Source: Lentzea guizhouensis (GTDB lineage: Bacteria; Actinomycetota; Actinomycetes; Mycobacteriales; Pseudonocardiaceae). From it: DNA of 64,000 nt. The position numbers were made by a program, and so were the translations under genes. Positions 1-7,909 of the stretch are shown piece by piece (position 1 is the first letter of the stretch; each line of letters starts with the position of its first letter). A model generated the notes under the pieces. The model worked only from the letters and a program-made list of their open reading frames with translations. It did no database searches and had not been told where the DNA came from. The stretch lies in assembly GCF_001701025.1 (NCBI RefSeq), contig NZ_CP016793.1, positions 5,952,001 through 6,016,000 on the forward strand, given 5' to 3'.

Positions 1-790
1 TCTCGATCGTGTCGTCGAAACCCCTGCGCTGCCGGCTTGACCCGATCAGGACCGTGCCCGCCTGCGTCGACTCGACCACGCCGGAGGTCTGCAGGTCGGC
101 GTTACCGCTCGCGACCGCGCCGACGTAGTCCGCGTCGTAGACCTTGTGCCGGATGGTGCCGGGGAGCGGGGTGGTGACGATGACGACGCCCCGGCGCGGC
201 AGCACGTTGACGCCGAAGCGGCTCGCCCACGGGCCGGTGGCGTTGACGACGGCGCCGCAGTGGATGACGCCCTGGTCCGTGGTGACCGATCGGCCGTCCG
301 TCGTGGACGTCTCGGCTGTGACGACCTTGATGCCGCGCAGCAGGGTCCTCGTTGCCTTGACCGGGTTGAGCTGGGCGTCTTCGAGGTAGTGGATTGCGGC
401 GGTGATGGCCGGGGTGAGGTGGGGCTCGTGCTCGCGGGCTTCTTGCGGGGTGATCTCGCACGCGTCGATGCCCGCTGCCCGTTGCTTCGCGGCGAACTGC
501 CTGAGGGGTTCGACGGCCTGTTCGGTCGTGGCGACGACCAGCCCGCCCTTCTCCTCCCACTCGGCGTCCAGCGCCAGCTCCGGCCAGAGCTGCCTGCTGG
601 CCTTGGCGAGCTCCAGCTCCGGCCCCGGCTCCTTGTCGCTGACCAGCACGTTCCCCTCGCCGGCCGCGCTGGTGCCCGACGCCGGCCCACGGCGGTCGAC
701 GACGAGGACGTCGAGCCCGCGCACGTGCAACGCCTGCGCACACGCGGCCCCGATGATGCCCGCTCCCACGACCACGACGTCCGGGTGCAT
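1..790 (-). CDS. FAD-dependent amine/amino-acid oxidase (DAO family), C-terminus beyond window
   Basis: The product starts MHPDVVVVGAGIIGAACAQ, a Rossmann FAD-binding fingerprint (VVGAGIIG) followed by a second beta strand ending VVDRRG. A stretch near residue 45 (GTSAAGEGNVLVSDKEPGPE) matches the flavin-contact region of glycine-oxidase/sarcosine-oxidase-like DAO proteins, which oxidise secondary or D-amino acids to imino acids with release of hydrogen peroxide. About 263 codons lie in the window and the C-terminal substrate and FAD-closing part runs off the left edge. The ATG at 788-790 has a GGAGG ribosome site just upstream. It lies 27 bases downstream of the XRE-cupin gene on the same strand, so the two are probably one transcript. 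The exact substrate cannot be told from the sequence. Confidence 0.85.
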   Translation of the reverse strand, partial: MHPDVVVVGAGIIGAACAQALHVRGLDVLVVDRRGPASGTSAAGEGNVLVSDKEPGPELELAKASRQLWPELALDAEWEEKGGLVVATTEQAVEPLRQFAAKQRAAGIDACEITPQEAREHEPHLTPAITAAIHYLEDAQLNPVKATRTLLRGIKVVTAETSTTDGRSVTTDQGVIHCGAVVNATGPWASRFGVNVLPRRGVVIVTTPLPGTIRHKVYDADYVGAVASGNADLQTSGVVESTQAGTVLIGSSRQRRGFDDTIE

Positions 791-800
791 CGCCACCTCC

Positions 801-816
801 GTTCAATACAATGAAC
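801..816. promoter_or_regulatory. Palindrome between XRE-cupin gene and FAD oxidase
   Basis: GTTCAATACAATGAAC has perfect five-base arms (GTTCA/TGAAC) around a six-base centre. It lies in the 27-base gap between the regulator stop and the oxidase ribosome site. An operator for the adjacent XRE protein is the natural guess. Its position inside the transcript, not upstream of the regulator, is unusual, so an internal promoter/operator or an mRNA structure is possible. Confidence 0.4.
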
Positions 817-817
817 G

Positions 818-1363
818 TTAGTGCTTCGGATACTCCAACACCAGTACCGAGCTGACCTCACCCCCGACCGTCTCGTACAGGTGCGGCACCGAGCCGGGGA
901 AGCACACGTAGTCGCCGGGCCCGAGCTCGAACGGCTGCTCGGTCGGCCCCACCTTCAGCCGCCCGCTGGTGACCAGCACGTGCTCCTTGCCGGGATGACC
1001 TTCGCTGGTCTGCGTCGCGCCCGGCCGCACCCGCTGGTCGTAGATCTCGATGACGGTGTCCGCGATGTCCATCCTGCGCATCAGCCGCAGGTCCACCGCG
1101 TTGCTGCTGAGCTGCTCCACGTCCCTGGCCCTCACCAGGATGACCTCCGGCGCCGTCCGCTCGGTCACCAGCTCCGACACGGGCACGTCCAAAGCGTTCG
1201 ACAAACTGAACACCGTCTCGATCGTCGGATTCCCCGCCCCGCTCTCCAGCTGCGACAGCGTGCCCTTCGCGATCGACGACCGCCGCGCGAGCTCCGACAA
1301 CGACAACCCGCGCTGCTCGCGAAACGCCCTGATGTTGGCGCCGAGCACCCGACCCGCACTCAT
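818..1363 (-). CDS. XRE-family transcriptional regulator with C-terminal cupin
   Basis: About 181 residues. Residues 1-60 form an XRE helix-turn-helix (LSELARRSSIAKGTLSQLE is the second and recognition helix). The C-terminal 70 residues are a cupin barrel ending ELGPGDYVCFPGSVPHLYE, the usual small-ligand domain of this class (PuuR/SutR-like). Such proteins usually sense an amine or amino acid and repress its catabolic genes, which fits the oxidase immediately downstream. The start chosen is the ATG at 1361-1363 (MSAGRVLGANIRAF); an ATG six codons upstream (1379-1381) is also possible. Only about 30 bases separate it from the divergent TerB-like gene, so the two share a promoter region. Confidence 0.85.
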   Translation of the reverse strand: MSAGRVLGANIRAFREQRGLSLSELARRSSIAKGTLSQLESGAGNPTIETVFSLSNALDVPVSELVTERTAPEVILVRARDVEQLSSNAVDLRLMRRMDIADTVIEIYDQRVRPGATQTSEGHPGKEHVLVTSGRLKVGPTEQPFELGPGDYVCFPGSVPHLYETVGGEVSSVLVLEYPKH

Positions 1364-1393
1364 ACCTCGAGATCGTTGCATAGGCTTGCTCTT

Positions 1394-1780
1394 ATGACTG
1401 TCTACTCGGAGGCGGAGGGCGAAACGCTCCGCACGGCCGTTTTCGGCGCCATGGTCCTGGTCTCCACCGCCGACCCCGGCGCCGTCGACGAGGAGAGCTA
1501 CGCGGGCATCCGGGCGATGTCGCTGCTGTCGGACGACCTGCGTGCGGTTGTTTCCGCGGCGCCGCCGGTGTTGCCGCGGGGGTCTGCGTCCGATGTGGAG
1601 GACGGGGTGCTGGGGGCGTTGAGGGCGGCTGTTCGGATCGTTGAGGAGCGGGAGCCGCGGGATGTGCCGATCTTCCGGGCTGCCGTGACGGAGATGTGCC
1701 GGTCGGTGGCCGGGGCGGATGGGGCGGTGGCCGGGGCGGAGAAGGCGATGGTGGAGCGGGTGGTGGCGGCGCTGGGGTGA
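1394..1780 (+). CDS. TerB-like helical protein
   Basis: 128 residues, acidic and mostly helical. The C-terminal pattern (VTEMCRSVAGADGAVAGAEK followed by VERVVAAL) resembles the TerB/tellurite-resistance-associated helical fold, where an acidic D-G-x-(V/L)-x-x-x-E motif repeats. No signal peptide or membrane segment is visible. It is divergent from the XRE-cupin gene and followed by a long non-coding stretch, so it is probably monocistronic. TerB-like proteins are often linked to membrane stress and metal binding, but nothing nearby (no TerD or TerC) supports a specific role. The family call is from pattern recognition only. Confidence 0.55.
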   Translation: MTVYSEAEGETLRTAVFGAMVLVSTADPGAVDEESYAGIRAMSLLSDDLRAVVSAAPPVLPRGSASDVEDGVLGALRAAVRIVEEREPRDVPIFRAAVTEMCRSVAGADGAVAGAEKAMVERVVAALG

Positions 1781-1944
1781 GCCCGCCCTTGGGGGCGTGC
1801 TGGGGCCGCGCTGGGGCGCGGCTGTTTCCTGGGGCTCCGCCCCAGACCCCGACACTCCCAAAGAAGCCCTCCACCTCCGCCACTCTCAGGTAGATGGCAC
1901 GCCTGTTGCTCAGAGCGGCTGCGCGTTGCGTTGTTGGTTGCGTT

Positions 1945-2088
1945 GCGGTGGATGGCTTCCCCGTCCAGCACCACAGAGCGCGCCAGACCTGGGGAGTCAT
2001 GTCAAGCGGGCGAAAAGCGTGCCCGCTTGACATGACTCCCCAGGCCCGGCAAACGATCGGAGCGCTAGACGGGGAAGCCATCCACCGC
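1945..2088. repeat. Nested inverted repeat, 144 bases, REP- or MITE-like
   Basis: The outer arms are 21 bases and perfect (1945-1965 against 2068-2088; core GATGGCTTCCCCGTC / GACGGGGAAGCCATC). The inner arms are 24 bases and perfect (1988-2011 against 2021-2044; core GGGGAGTCATGTCAAGCGGG) around a nine-base loop. The two arms are joined by about 22 bases on each side that do not pair. This is far longer than an intrinsic terminator and carries no coding capacity. A non-autonomous mobile element or a REP-type palindrome is likely. Confidence 0.7.
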
Positions 2089-2119
2089 GGGACCGCTCGA
2101 TTTGGGCGGGTTGGCTTTT

Positions 2120-2174
2120 CGTCTCGCCTTCGGCTCGATCCGGGGGTGCTTCACGTCTCGCCTTCGGCTCGATC
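2120..2174. repeat. Direct repeat, two 21-base copies
   Basis: The core CGTCTCGCCTTCGGCTCGAT followed by C occurs at 2120-2140 and again at 2154-2174, spaced 34 bases start to start. Each copy contains the CCTTCGG motif common in actinomycete intergenic repeats. Function unknown. Confidence 0.6.
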
Positions 2175-2402
2175 AAAGCAAGGGCCTTCGGCCCGGACCC
2201 GACTTCGCTCGGCTCGGCAGCGCTTGGTTCCGGCAGAGCAGCCCCGGCAGCGCCAGCCTTCGCAGCGCAGGTCCCTGAACTGTCAGACCCCCTGAGTACC
2301 GTGGGCCGCGGGGGAGCCAAAACGCGAGGGGACCCCTGCGTCAGCCTGCCCGCAGGCCCGCGCCGCACCCGCTGCCCCGCCGCGCGACCCGGTGGGCTCA
2401 GC

Positions 2403-3263
2403 TCACGTCGCGCTCGGCCTCGAAGCCAGCCACGCGCTGTGCTCCTTGCTGATCGCACCCTCCGCCTCCGCCACCGCGGCCGCCCACTCGGGTTCTTCGA
2501 CGTCCGCTAGCCGTTCGTAGATCAGAGCCAGGTCGCTGGCCGCTGCCGCGTACCCCAGGAACAGGTTTTCGTGTTGCTTCAGGCCCAGCCAGGCCGCTCC
2601 GCCTGCGACCGCTGCTGCCATGACGCCTGACATGTCGACGTCCCAGGCGCCCATGACGCGGGCGCCGGCGAAGAGGATGGCCACGAACTCGCCGGCGATC
2701 AGCAGCATGCGCCAGAGGTTGGCGCGGAACTCGTTGGTCGTGGCGCGGCGGCGGTACCACTCGAGCTGGTCGCGGACGCGGCCCTCGCGGTAGGCGGTGC
2801 GGCGGGCGGGGAAGGGTTGGGCGCGGAGTTGTTCGCGGCGTTCGGCACCGGTTGGGTTGGTGCTGGCGAGCGGGAGTTTCTTGCCCTGTTCGGAGACGAC
2901 CTCGGCGATCATGAGTTGCAGTGAGTGCTTGGCGTTGGGGCCGGTGAAGGGGTCGCCGATGACGGCGTAGCGCCAGACCAGGGACTTGATCTGCTCGGCG
3001 ACGGCGCGGCCCGCGTTCCACTTCTGTTCGGGGTGGGTGGCCCAGAGCAGGATTTCGGCGAACAGGGCCACGAAGAAGCCGGCCAGTGCCACGAAGGCCC
3101 AGATGTCGTAGCCGCCGCCGACCTTCCACTTGAAGGCACCGCCGATCGCGGCCACGACGGCGCTCATCAGGCGGACCCTGCTGAGCAGCAACGTCTGCCG
3201 CTGGCCGCGTCTGGACGCCTCGTCCGCGTCGTGGAAAAAGCCGGGCAAGTCCGCGTCGGTCAT
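2403..3263 (-). CDS. SLATT/DUF4231-like two-helix membrane protein
   Basis: About 286 residues. Two hydrophobic pairs are visible: residues roughly 32-75 (VVAAIGGAFKW... and WAFVALAGFFVALFAEILLW) and roughly 195-240 (LLIAGEFVAILFAG and VMAAAVAGGAAWLGL), separated by a long charged helical stretch. This layout matches the SLATT/DUF4231 group, which in bacterial conflict systems acts as a membrane effector next to nucleotide-sensing partners. No sensor or synthase gene sits beside it here. The ATG at 3261-3263 is preceded by a GGAGAGGGAG ribosome site; an upstream ATG six codons earlier lacks one. The gene stands alone on the minus strand, so its partner, if any, is not evident. Confidence 0.6.
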   Translation of the reverse strand: MTDADLPGFFHDADEASRRGQRQTLLLSRVRLMSAVVAAIGGAFKWKVGGGYDIWAFVALAGFFVALFAEILLWATHPEQKWNAGRAVAEQIKSLVWRYAVIGDPFTGPNAKHSLQLMIAEVVSEQGKKLPLASTNPTGAERREQLRAQPFPARRTAYREGRVRDQLEWYRRRATTNEFRANLWRMLLIAGEFVAILFAGARVMGAWDVDMSGVMAAAVAGGAAWLGLKQHENLFLGYAAAASDLALIYERLADVEEPEWAAAVAEAEGAISKEHSAWLASRPSAT

Positions 3264-3391
3264 GTGCTCCCTCTCCGCCAACGCTGATCGTCTGCCTCCG
3301 AACGTTGTGGTATCACGTCTGGTCTCCCGGCGGGGCGGGTACTGATCACGAGCTGCGGGTGTTCACCCGGACAGTCGAGGGCTCTCGATGT

Positions 3392-3418
3392 CGATCGATG
3401 GGCGATATCGCTCGATCG
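3392..3418. promoter_or_regulatory. Nested palindrome upstream of GH29 gene
   Basis: CGATCGA (3392-3398) and TCGATCG (3412-3418) are inverted arms enclosing the perfect palindrome GCGATATCGC (3402-3411). It lies in the 250-base gap between the divergent SLATT-like and GH29 genes, about 95 bases before the GH29 start. A regulator site is plausible; no dedicated regulator gene is adjacent. Confidence 0.35.
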
Positions 3419-3512
3419 CTCCGATGAGTGCGGCCCAAGTCAGTCGAAGGCGGGTTTGACCGCCGTCGATGACGGTGCAATCATCGGATCTCTCGCCGCC
3501 GCCCTGACGAGG

Positions 3513-6404
3513 ATGCGATGGGTCATGGGCTTACGGAGTTTGTGCGCGGCTGTGGTGGCCGCGTTGCTCGCCGGGCTTCTGCAGACGACCGTCTCGGCAG
3601 CCGCGGCGCAGGAGGTGCGGCACCCGAGGCAGGAGTGGTTGCGCCAGTCGACCGCCGGTCTGTTCTTGCACTGGGGCATGTTCACCGCGCCGAAGCACCT
3701 GGACTGCGCCGAGTGGGAACGCGACGTCACCGGTGGCGGGTGGACGCCGGACTACTGGATCGACGAGGCGCGCAAGCTCGGTGCCTCCTACGTGGTGCTG
3801 GCGACGTTCCACAGCCGGCTCGGGTACGCGCGGCCGTGGCCGTCGAAGGTTCCCGGCAGCTGTGCCACGCAGCGGGACCTGCTCGGTGAGCTCGTCGAGG
3901 CGGGCAAGGCCAAGGGGGTCGAGGTCGTCCTCTACATGACCGACGACCCGCAGTGGCACAGCGAGCAGGGGGTGCAGATGCTCGACTCGAAGGCCTACTC
4001 CGACCACCGGGGCGAGCAGGTCGACCTCACCACGCGCGAGGGCTTCGGCAAGTACAGCTACGACCTGTTCTTCGAGGTCATGGAGAAATACGAGGACCTG
4101 GCCGGGTTCTGGATCGACAACGACAACGAGTACTGGGAGCGCAACAGGCTTTACGAGCAGATCCGGCAGTTGCGGCCGAACTGGTTGCTGTCCAACAACA
4201 ACGAGGACACGCCGATCATGGACACGGTCTCCAACGAGCAGAAGACCGGCATGTTCCCGTCCTACGACTACCCGGCGGCGACGTTCACGCCCATGCCGCG
4301 GCTCTCCGAGGCTTGCTACAAGCTGCCCAACACCGGCGACTGGTGGTACGACGGCGGCAGCCACGCCGTGGACACGCGGCTCAACACCGGGCGGTACGTC
4401 GCGAACGCGGGTTCGTCGATCAAGTCGCTCATGGCGGAGACGCCGATGGTGAACGGGAAGATGCCCGCGCAGCAGGAGGCGTTCAACAACTTCATGGCGG
4501 GCTGGGTGCCGCCGATCCGCGAGTCCGTCCAAGGCGTCGAGGGTGCCGGATACCTGTACGGCGGGATGCAGCCGGGCTTTTGGAACGACGGCGCGCACGG
4601 CGTGATCACCATCAACCCGAAGACCGGCAGGCAGTACGTGCACGTGGTGACGAAGCCGCGCGCCGACTTCGTCCGGTTGCGGGACAACGGGTACCGCGTC
4701 ACAGGCGTGAAAGACCTGCGCACCGGCGAGCAGATGCGGTTCTCGCAGTCCGGCGGGCACCTGACGATTGAGGGCATTACGAGTTGGGACGAGTACGACA
4801 CCGTGTTCGCCGTGGAAACCGCCGGGCAGCAAGGCTTCTACACCGGTGTCCGTGCCTCGGCGACGTCGTCGAAGGCGGGTTTCCCGGCGGTGAACCTCAC
4901 CGACGGCAGTCACGAGACCTACTGGGATGCGAGCGCCGCGCAGCCCGTCTCCGTCTCGCTCGACCTGGGGCGGCGCAGGCAGGCCGCGTTCCTCGCGGTC
5001 AGCCAGCGCGAGTCGTCGCCGACCCACGCGCGGGTCTCGTTCGGCCGGCCGGAGGACTCGGCGCGGATCAAGGACTACCAGGTGACCGCGTCCGACGACG
5101 GCCGCACCTGGTGGCACGTGCGCACCGGCGCGTTGCCGTCCGCGCGCGGCACGCGGTTCATCGACATCGGCAGGCAGGAGGCGAGGTTCCTCAAGCTGAC
5201 CGTGCTGGGCACCTGGAGCGGTCCGCAGGCGCCCGTCCACTTCAAGGAGCTGAAGATCGACGAGATCCGCGTCGGCCACAGCTACCCGCGCGGACTCCGC
5301 GCCGGCGCGCTGGAAGCCGAGCACGCGGCGCGGTCCGGTGCTGCCCGCGGCGAGTCCTGCGCTGCCTGTTCCGGCGGCCGTCAGGTGACCGGGCTCGGCG
5401 GCGGTGAGAGCAACGCCGTGACCTTCCGCGATGTTTCCGTTGCCACAGCAGGCAATTACCGGCTGCAGCTGGACCTGACGGCCGCTACGGCGACCAGCGT
5501 CTCGGTCTCCGTCAACGGCGCCGCACCGCTGTCCGCGACCGTGCCGGAGGACCGCGCCGACGTGCCTGCGCCGACCTCGCTCGCCGTGCCGCTGACCGCC
5601 GGCCGCAACACGATCAAGGTGTTCGGCACGGGCCGCCTCGGCCTGGACCGCGTCTCGGTCGGCGGCCTGCCGCCGGCGAGCTACACGCCGAAGACGACGC
5701 TGACCGTGCAACCCCATGGCGTGCAATGGGCCGGGCCCGGTCAGCAGTCCGTGAAGATCACCGCCCGCCTCCGCCTCGACGCCGACGACCAGGTCGACGA
5801 CGTGTCGCTGGTGCCCACCGTGCCCGCCGGGTGGACGCTGACCGGCAACCCCGCCACCGCGCCGTCGATGCGCCTCGCGGGCCTGCTGGAGGGCACCTGG
5901 ACCGCGACCTCACCGGCAGGTCAGGACGTCGGCACGGTCAGCCTGCCGGTCGGGGCGTCGTTCCGGCTGCTCGGTGCCGATCGCGGGGTGTCCGGTGCGG
6001 TGCCGGTGCGCACGCGGCCGGCGGACCGGCTGTTCGTGCGGGAGGCGGAGGACTCGGCGAACACGTTCGGCAGCACCGGGTTGAGCAACTGCGGCGCGTG
6101 CTCGGGAGGGGAGAAGGTGCGCAACATCGGCGGCAGCCCGGACGCCGCCGTGACGTTCCCGAACGTGGTCGTCCCCGCCGCCGGCAGCTACCGGTTGTTC
6201 GTCCGGTTCACGGTCAACGGGCCGCGCTCGTACTTCGTGACGGTGAACGGTGGCCCGCCGGTCGAGGTGGAGGTCGACGGGCTCGGCAACAACACCCCGT
6301 ACGTCACCGAGATCCCGGTGACGCTCAACGCCGGTGCCAACACGATCAGGTTCGGCAACGACAACGCCGGCGCACCCGACCTGGACCAGGTCGCGATCGG
6401 CTGA
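3513..6404 (+). CDS. Secreted GH29-like alpha-L-fucosidase with discoidin and CBM35-like modules
   Basis: About 963 residues. A signal peptide (MRWVMGLRSLCAAVVAALL... to ...VSAAAAQ) is followed by a GH29-type barrel: GLFLHWGMFTAPKH near the N-terminus, then GFWIDNDNEYW, whose aspartates are candidates for the catalytic nucleophile in the position GH29 enzymes use. After about residue 430 comes a discoidin/F5-8C module (YWDASAAQPVSVSLDLG), then two copies of a CBM35-like carbohydrate module (each starting EAE, with CxxCSGG and ending LDxVxxG) flanking an NPCBM/NEW3-like linker. It probably trims fucosylated polysaccharide outside the cell. The start is an in-frame ATG at 3513 rather than an upstream TTG at 3456. 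It is monocistronic and followed by a hairpin. Substrate is inferred from family only. Confidence 0.8.
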   Translation: MRWVMGLRSLCAAVVAALLAGLLQTTVSAAAAQEVRHPRQEWLRQSTAGLFLHWGMFTAPKHLDCAEWERDVTGGGWTPDYWIDEARKLGASYVVLATFHSRLGYARPWPSKVPGSCATQRDLLGELVEAGKAKGVEVVLYMTDDPQWHSEQGVQMLDSKAYSDHRGEQVDLTTREGFGKYSYDLFFEVMEKYEDLAGFWIDNDNEYWERNRLYEQIRQLRPNWLLSNNNEDTPIMDTVSNEQKTGMFPSYDYPAATFTPMPRLSEACYKLPNTGDWWYDGGSHAVDTRLNTGRYVANAGSSIKSLMAETPMVNGKMPAQQEAFNNFMAGWVPPIRESVQGVEGAGYLYGGMQPGFWNDGAHGVITINPKTGRQYVHVVTKPRADFVRLRDNGYRVTGVKDLRTGEQMRFSQSGGHLTIEGITSWDEYDTVFAVETAGQQGFYTGVRASATSSKAGFPAVNLTDGSHETYWDASAAQPVSVSLDLGRRRQAAFLAVSQRESSPTHARVSFGRPEDSARIKDYQVTASDDGRTWWHVRTGALPSARGTRFIDIGRQEARFLKLTVLGTWSGPQAPVHFKELKIDEIRVGHSYPRGLRAGALEAEHAARSGAARGESCAACSGGRQVTGLGGGESNAVTFRDVSVATAGNYRLQLDLTAATATSVSVSVNGAAPLSATVPEDRADVPAPTSLAVPLTAGRNTIKVFGTGRLGLDRVSVGGLPPASYTPKTTLTVQPHGVQWAGPGQQSVKITARLRLDADDQVDDVSLVPTVPAGWTLTGNPATAPSMRLAGLLEGTWTATSPAGQDVGTVSLPVGASFRLLGADRGVSGAVPVRTRPADRLFVREAEDSANTFGSTGLSNCGACSGGEKVRNIGGSPDAAVTFPNVVVPAAGSYRLFVRFTVNGPRSYFVTVNGGPPVEVEVDGLGNNTPYVTEIPVTLNAGANTIRFGNDNAGAPDLDQVAIG

Positions 6405-6415
6405 TCCCCTTGCGG

Positions 6416-6447
6416 GGACGGCACTCCACCTCGGTAGGGTGCCGTCC
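6416..6447. terminator. Hairpin after GH29 gene
   Basis: GGACGGCAC (6416-6424) pairs with GTGCCGTCC (6439-6447) across a 14-base loop, ending two bases before the start codon of the next gene. It could terminate the GH29 transcript; it would also occlude the translation start of the following gene if read through. Confidence 0.5.
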
Positions 6448-6449
6448 TC

Positions 6450-7301
6450 ATGGGGGACGAGTTGCGGCGGCTGCACTTCGCGGCGGGGTTCGGGACGGCT
6501 CGAGAGGTGGCGGGCCTGCTCGACCAGGTCGACGACGTGGACGCGGTCTTCGACGACCGCACGGCGTTGTGGCAGGCGGTCAACGGGCGCAACTTCGACA
6601 CCGTCGAGCTGCTGCTGGCCGCGGGCGCCGACCCGGCCCGGCAGATGATGTCCGGCTGGTCGCCTGCCCGCCTGAGCCTGACCACCGAGCACCCCCTCCC
6701 CACCGACGAGGTGCTGACGGCGGAGGAACGGGCGGCCGTCGCCGAACGGGACCGGCTCGTCGCGGCACTCGGGCGGAATCCCGATGTCGACGGCTTCAGC
6801 ATCGCCTGCGTCGGCGGCATCGACGCGGACGAGGCCGTGCGCAGGCTGGACGCCTCCGCGGTGCCCGCCGACGAGCTGCCCGACGACCTCGACGACTGGT
6901 GGGAGGAACCGTTCGGCGACGACAACGAGCTCGCCGTCGGGATCACGGACGTGCCGGGCGGCTGCGTGGTCATGCAGCCCTGGTACTTCAACGCCTCCAC
7001 GCCGGTCGTCGCCGGCAAGCTGTCCGTCGGCACGGTCGTGTACAGCATGTACGCGAACCCCAAGAGCGGGAACCAGGGCCGCATCGACCGCGACGGCGCG
7101 GTCGTGGACTGGGACCTGCACCCCGGCGGGCCGCCCAACGCCGCCAACAGCACCGCTGACGTGCTGCTCATCCACCTGTACGCACGCCAGGCCGTGGCTT
7201 GCTGCTGCGCCTACGCGGGGCTGCGGCCGACCGACAGCAAGGCGTTCACCGAGCCGGACCGGTGGCTGCTGCTTCCCGACCGGGACTACTGGCACGCATG
7301 A
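6450..7301 (+). CDS. Ankyrin-repeat protein with DUF6461-like domain
   Basis: 283 residues. The first 65 residues are two ankyrin repeats (LHFAAGFGTAREVAGLL and ALWQAVNGRNFDTVELLLAAGADP). Residues about 105-283 form a second domain starting DGFSIACVGGIDADEAVRRL and containing GGCVVMQPW and SMYANPKSGNQG. This resembles the actinobacterial DUF6461 family, whose function is unknown. The next gene encodes the same second domain without ankyrins, so this pair arose by duplication. The stop overlaps the next start (ATGA), so they are co-translated. No secretion signal or membrane segment is seen. The role is unknown; ankyrin repeats suggest protein binding. Confidence 0.7.
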   Translation: MGDELRRLHFAAGFGTAREVAGLLDQVDDVDAVFDDRTALWQAVNGRNFDTVELLLAAGADPARQMMSGWSPARLSLTTEHPLPTDEVLTAEERAAVAERDRLVAALGRNPDVDGFSIACVGGIDADEAVRRLDASAVPADELPDDLDDWWEEPFGDDNELAVGITDVPGGCVVMQPWYFNASTPVVAGKLSVGTVVYSMYANPKSGNQGRIDRDGAVVDWDLHPGGPPNAANSTADVLLIHLYARQAVACCCAYAGLRPTDSKAFTEPDRWLLLPDRDYWHA

Positions 7302-7864
7302 TGGGGTTCATGGGGGATGACGAAGCGGTGCGGGAGCGCGATCGGCTCGTGACGGCACTCGCCGGGCTGCCCGCGGGCGACGGGTACAGCCTGGGCTGCG
7401 TCGCGGGGCTCGACGCGGAGGAGGTGGTCCGCCGGCTCGGCGCGCGACCGATCGACGTGACAGCGGACGAGTTGCGGCTGTGGGGCGAGATCGACCCGTT
7501 CAGCGCGGAGGCCGAAAGCACCGTCGGGGTGAGCACGGTGCCCGGCGGGTGCGTGGTGCTGCAGCCGTGGGGCTTCGCCGCCGCGGACAACACCCTGCTC
7601 AACCGCCTGTCCGAGGGCACCGTCGCGTACGGCATGTACGCGAACCCGAAGAGCGGCAACCAGGGCGGCGTCCACCGCGACGGCGTGACCGAGGCCTGGG
7701 ACCTGCACCCCGGCGGTGGCGTCGACGACGACGAGCCCGACGACGTGCTGGCTGCCCTCTACGAGGACGAGCCGGTGGCTTACTGCTGCGCCTTCGTCGG
7801 CCTCAAGCCGACCGACCACCGCGCCTTCACCAGCCCCGACCGGTGGCTGCGGCTGCCTTCCTGA
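7298..7864 (+). CDS. DUF6461-like protein, paralogue of upstream gene
   Basis: About 188 residues from the overlapping ATG at 7298; an internal ATG at 7310 gives MGDDEAVRERDR, which parallels the N-terminus of its neighbour (MGDE) and may be the true start. It shares with the upstream protein the segments GCVAGLDAEEVVRRLGA, VPGGCVVLQPWGF, MYANPKSGNQGG and WDLHPGG, and ends with the same FTxPDRWL tail. The two are tandem duplicates. Function is unknown. The acidic, tryptophan- and glycine-rich domain looks globular and cytoplasmic. Confidence 0.7.
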   Translation: MMGFMGDDEAVRERDRLVTALAGLPAGDGYSLGCVAGLDAEEVVRRLGARPIDVTADELRLWGEIDPFSAEAESTVGVSTVPGGCVVLQPWGFAAADNTLLNRLSEGTVAYGMYANPKSGNQGGVHRDGVTEAWDLHPGGGVDDDEPDDVLAALYEDEPVAYCCAFVGLKPTDHRAFTSPDRWLRLPS

Positions 7865-7909
7865 GCACACGGGGTGCTGTTCTCAGCTGCCACCGCGCAT
7901 GATGGAGGG

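Larger units (their letters stand above)
1781..2402. other. 620-base non-coding region with structured repeats
   Basis: No convincing gene lies here; the open frames are arginine/proline-rich shadows. It holds a short G/C hairpin (CTGGGGC/GCCCCAG at 1829-1845, possible terminator of the TerB-like gene), a large nested inverted repeat (1945-2088), and a 21-base direct repeat (2120-2140 and 2154-2174). Composition is unlike the flanking genes, which suggests an inserted repeat element. Confidence 0.6.

Noticed and set aside
1392..2081. Long minus-strand frames across the TerB-like gene and the repeat region
   Set aside because: Antisense to a better supported gene and proline/arginine-rich; shadow frames.
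3531..5726. 731-residue minus-strand frame opposite the GH29 gene
   Set aside because: Antisense shadow of a clear secreted enzyme; valine/arginine/histidine-rich with no domain.
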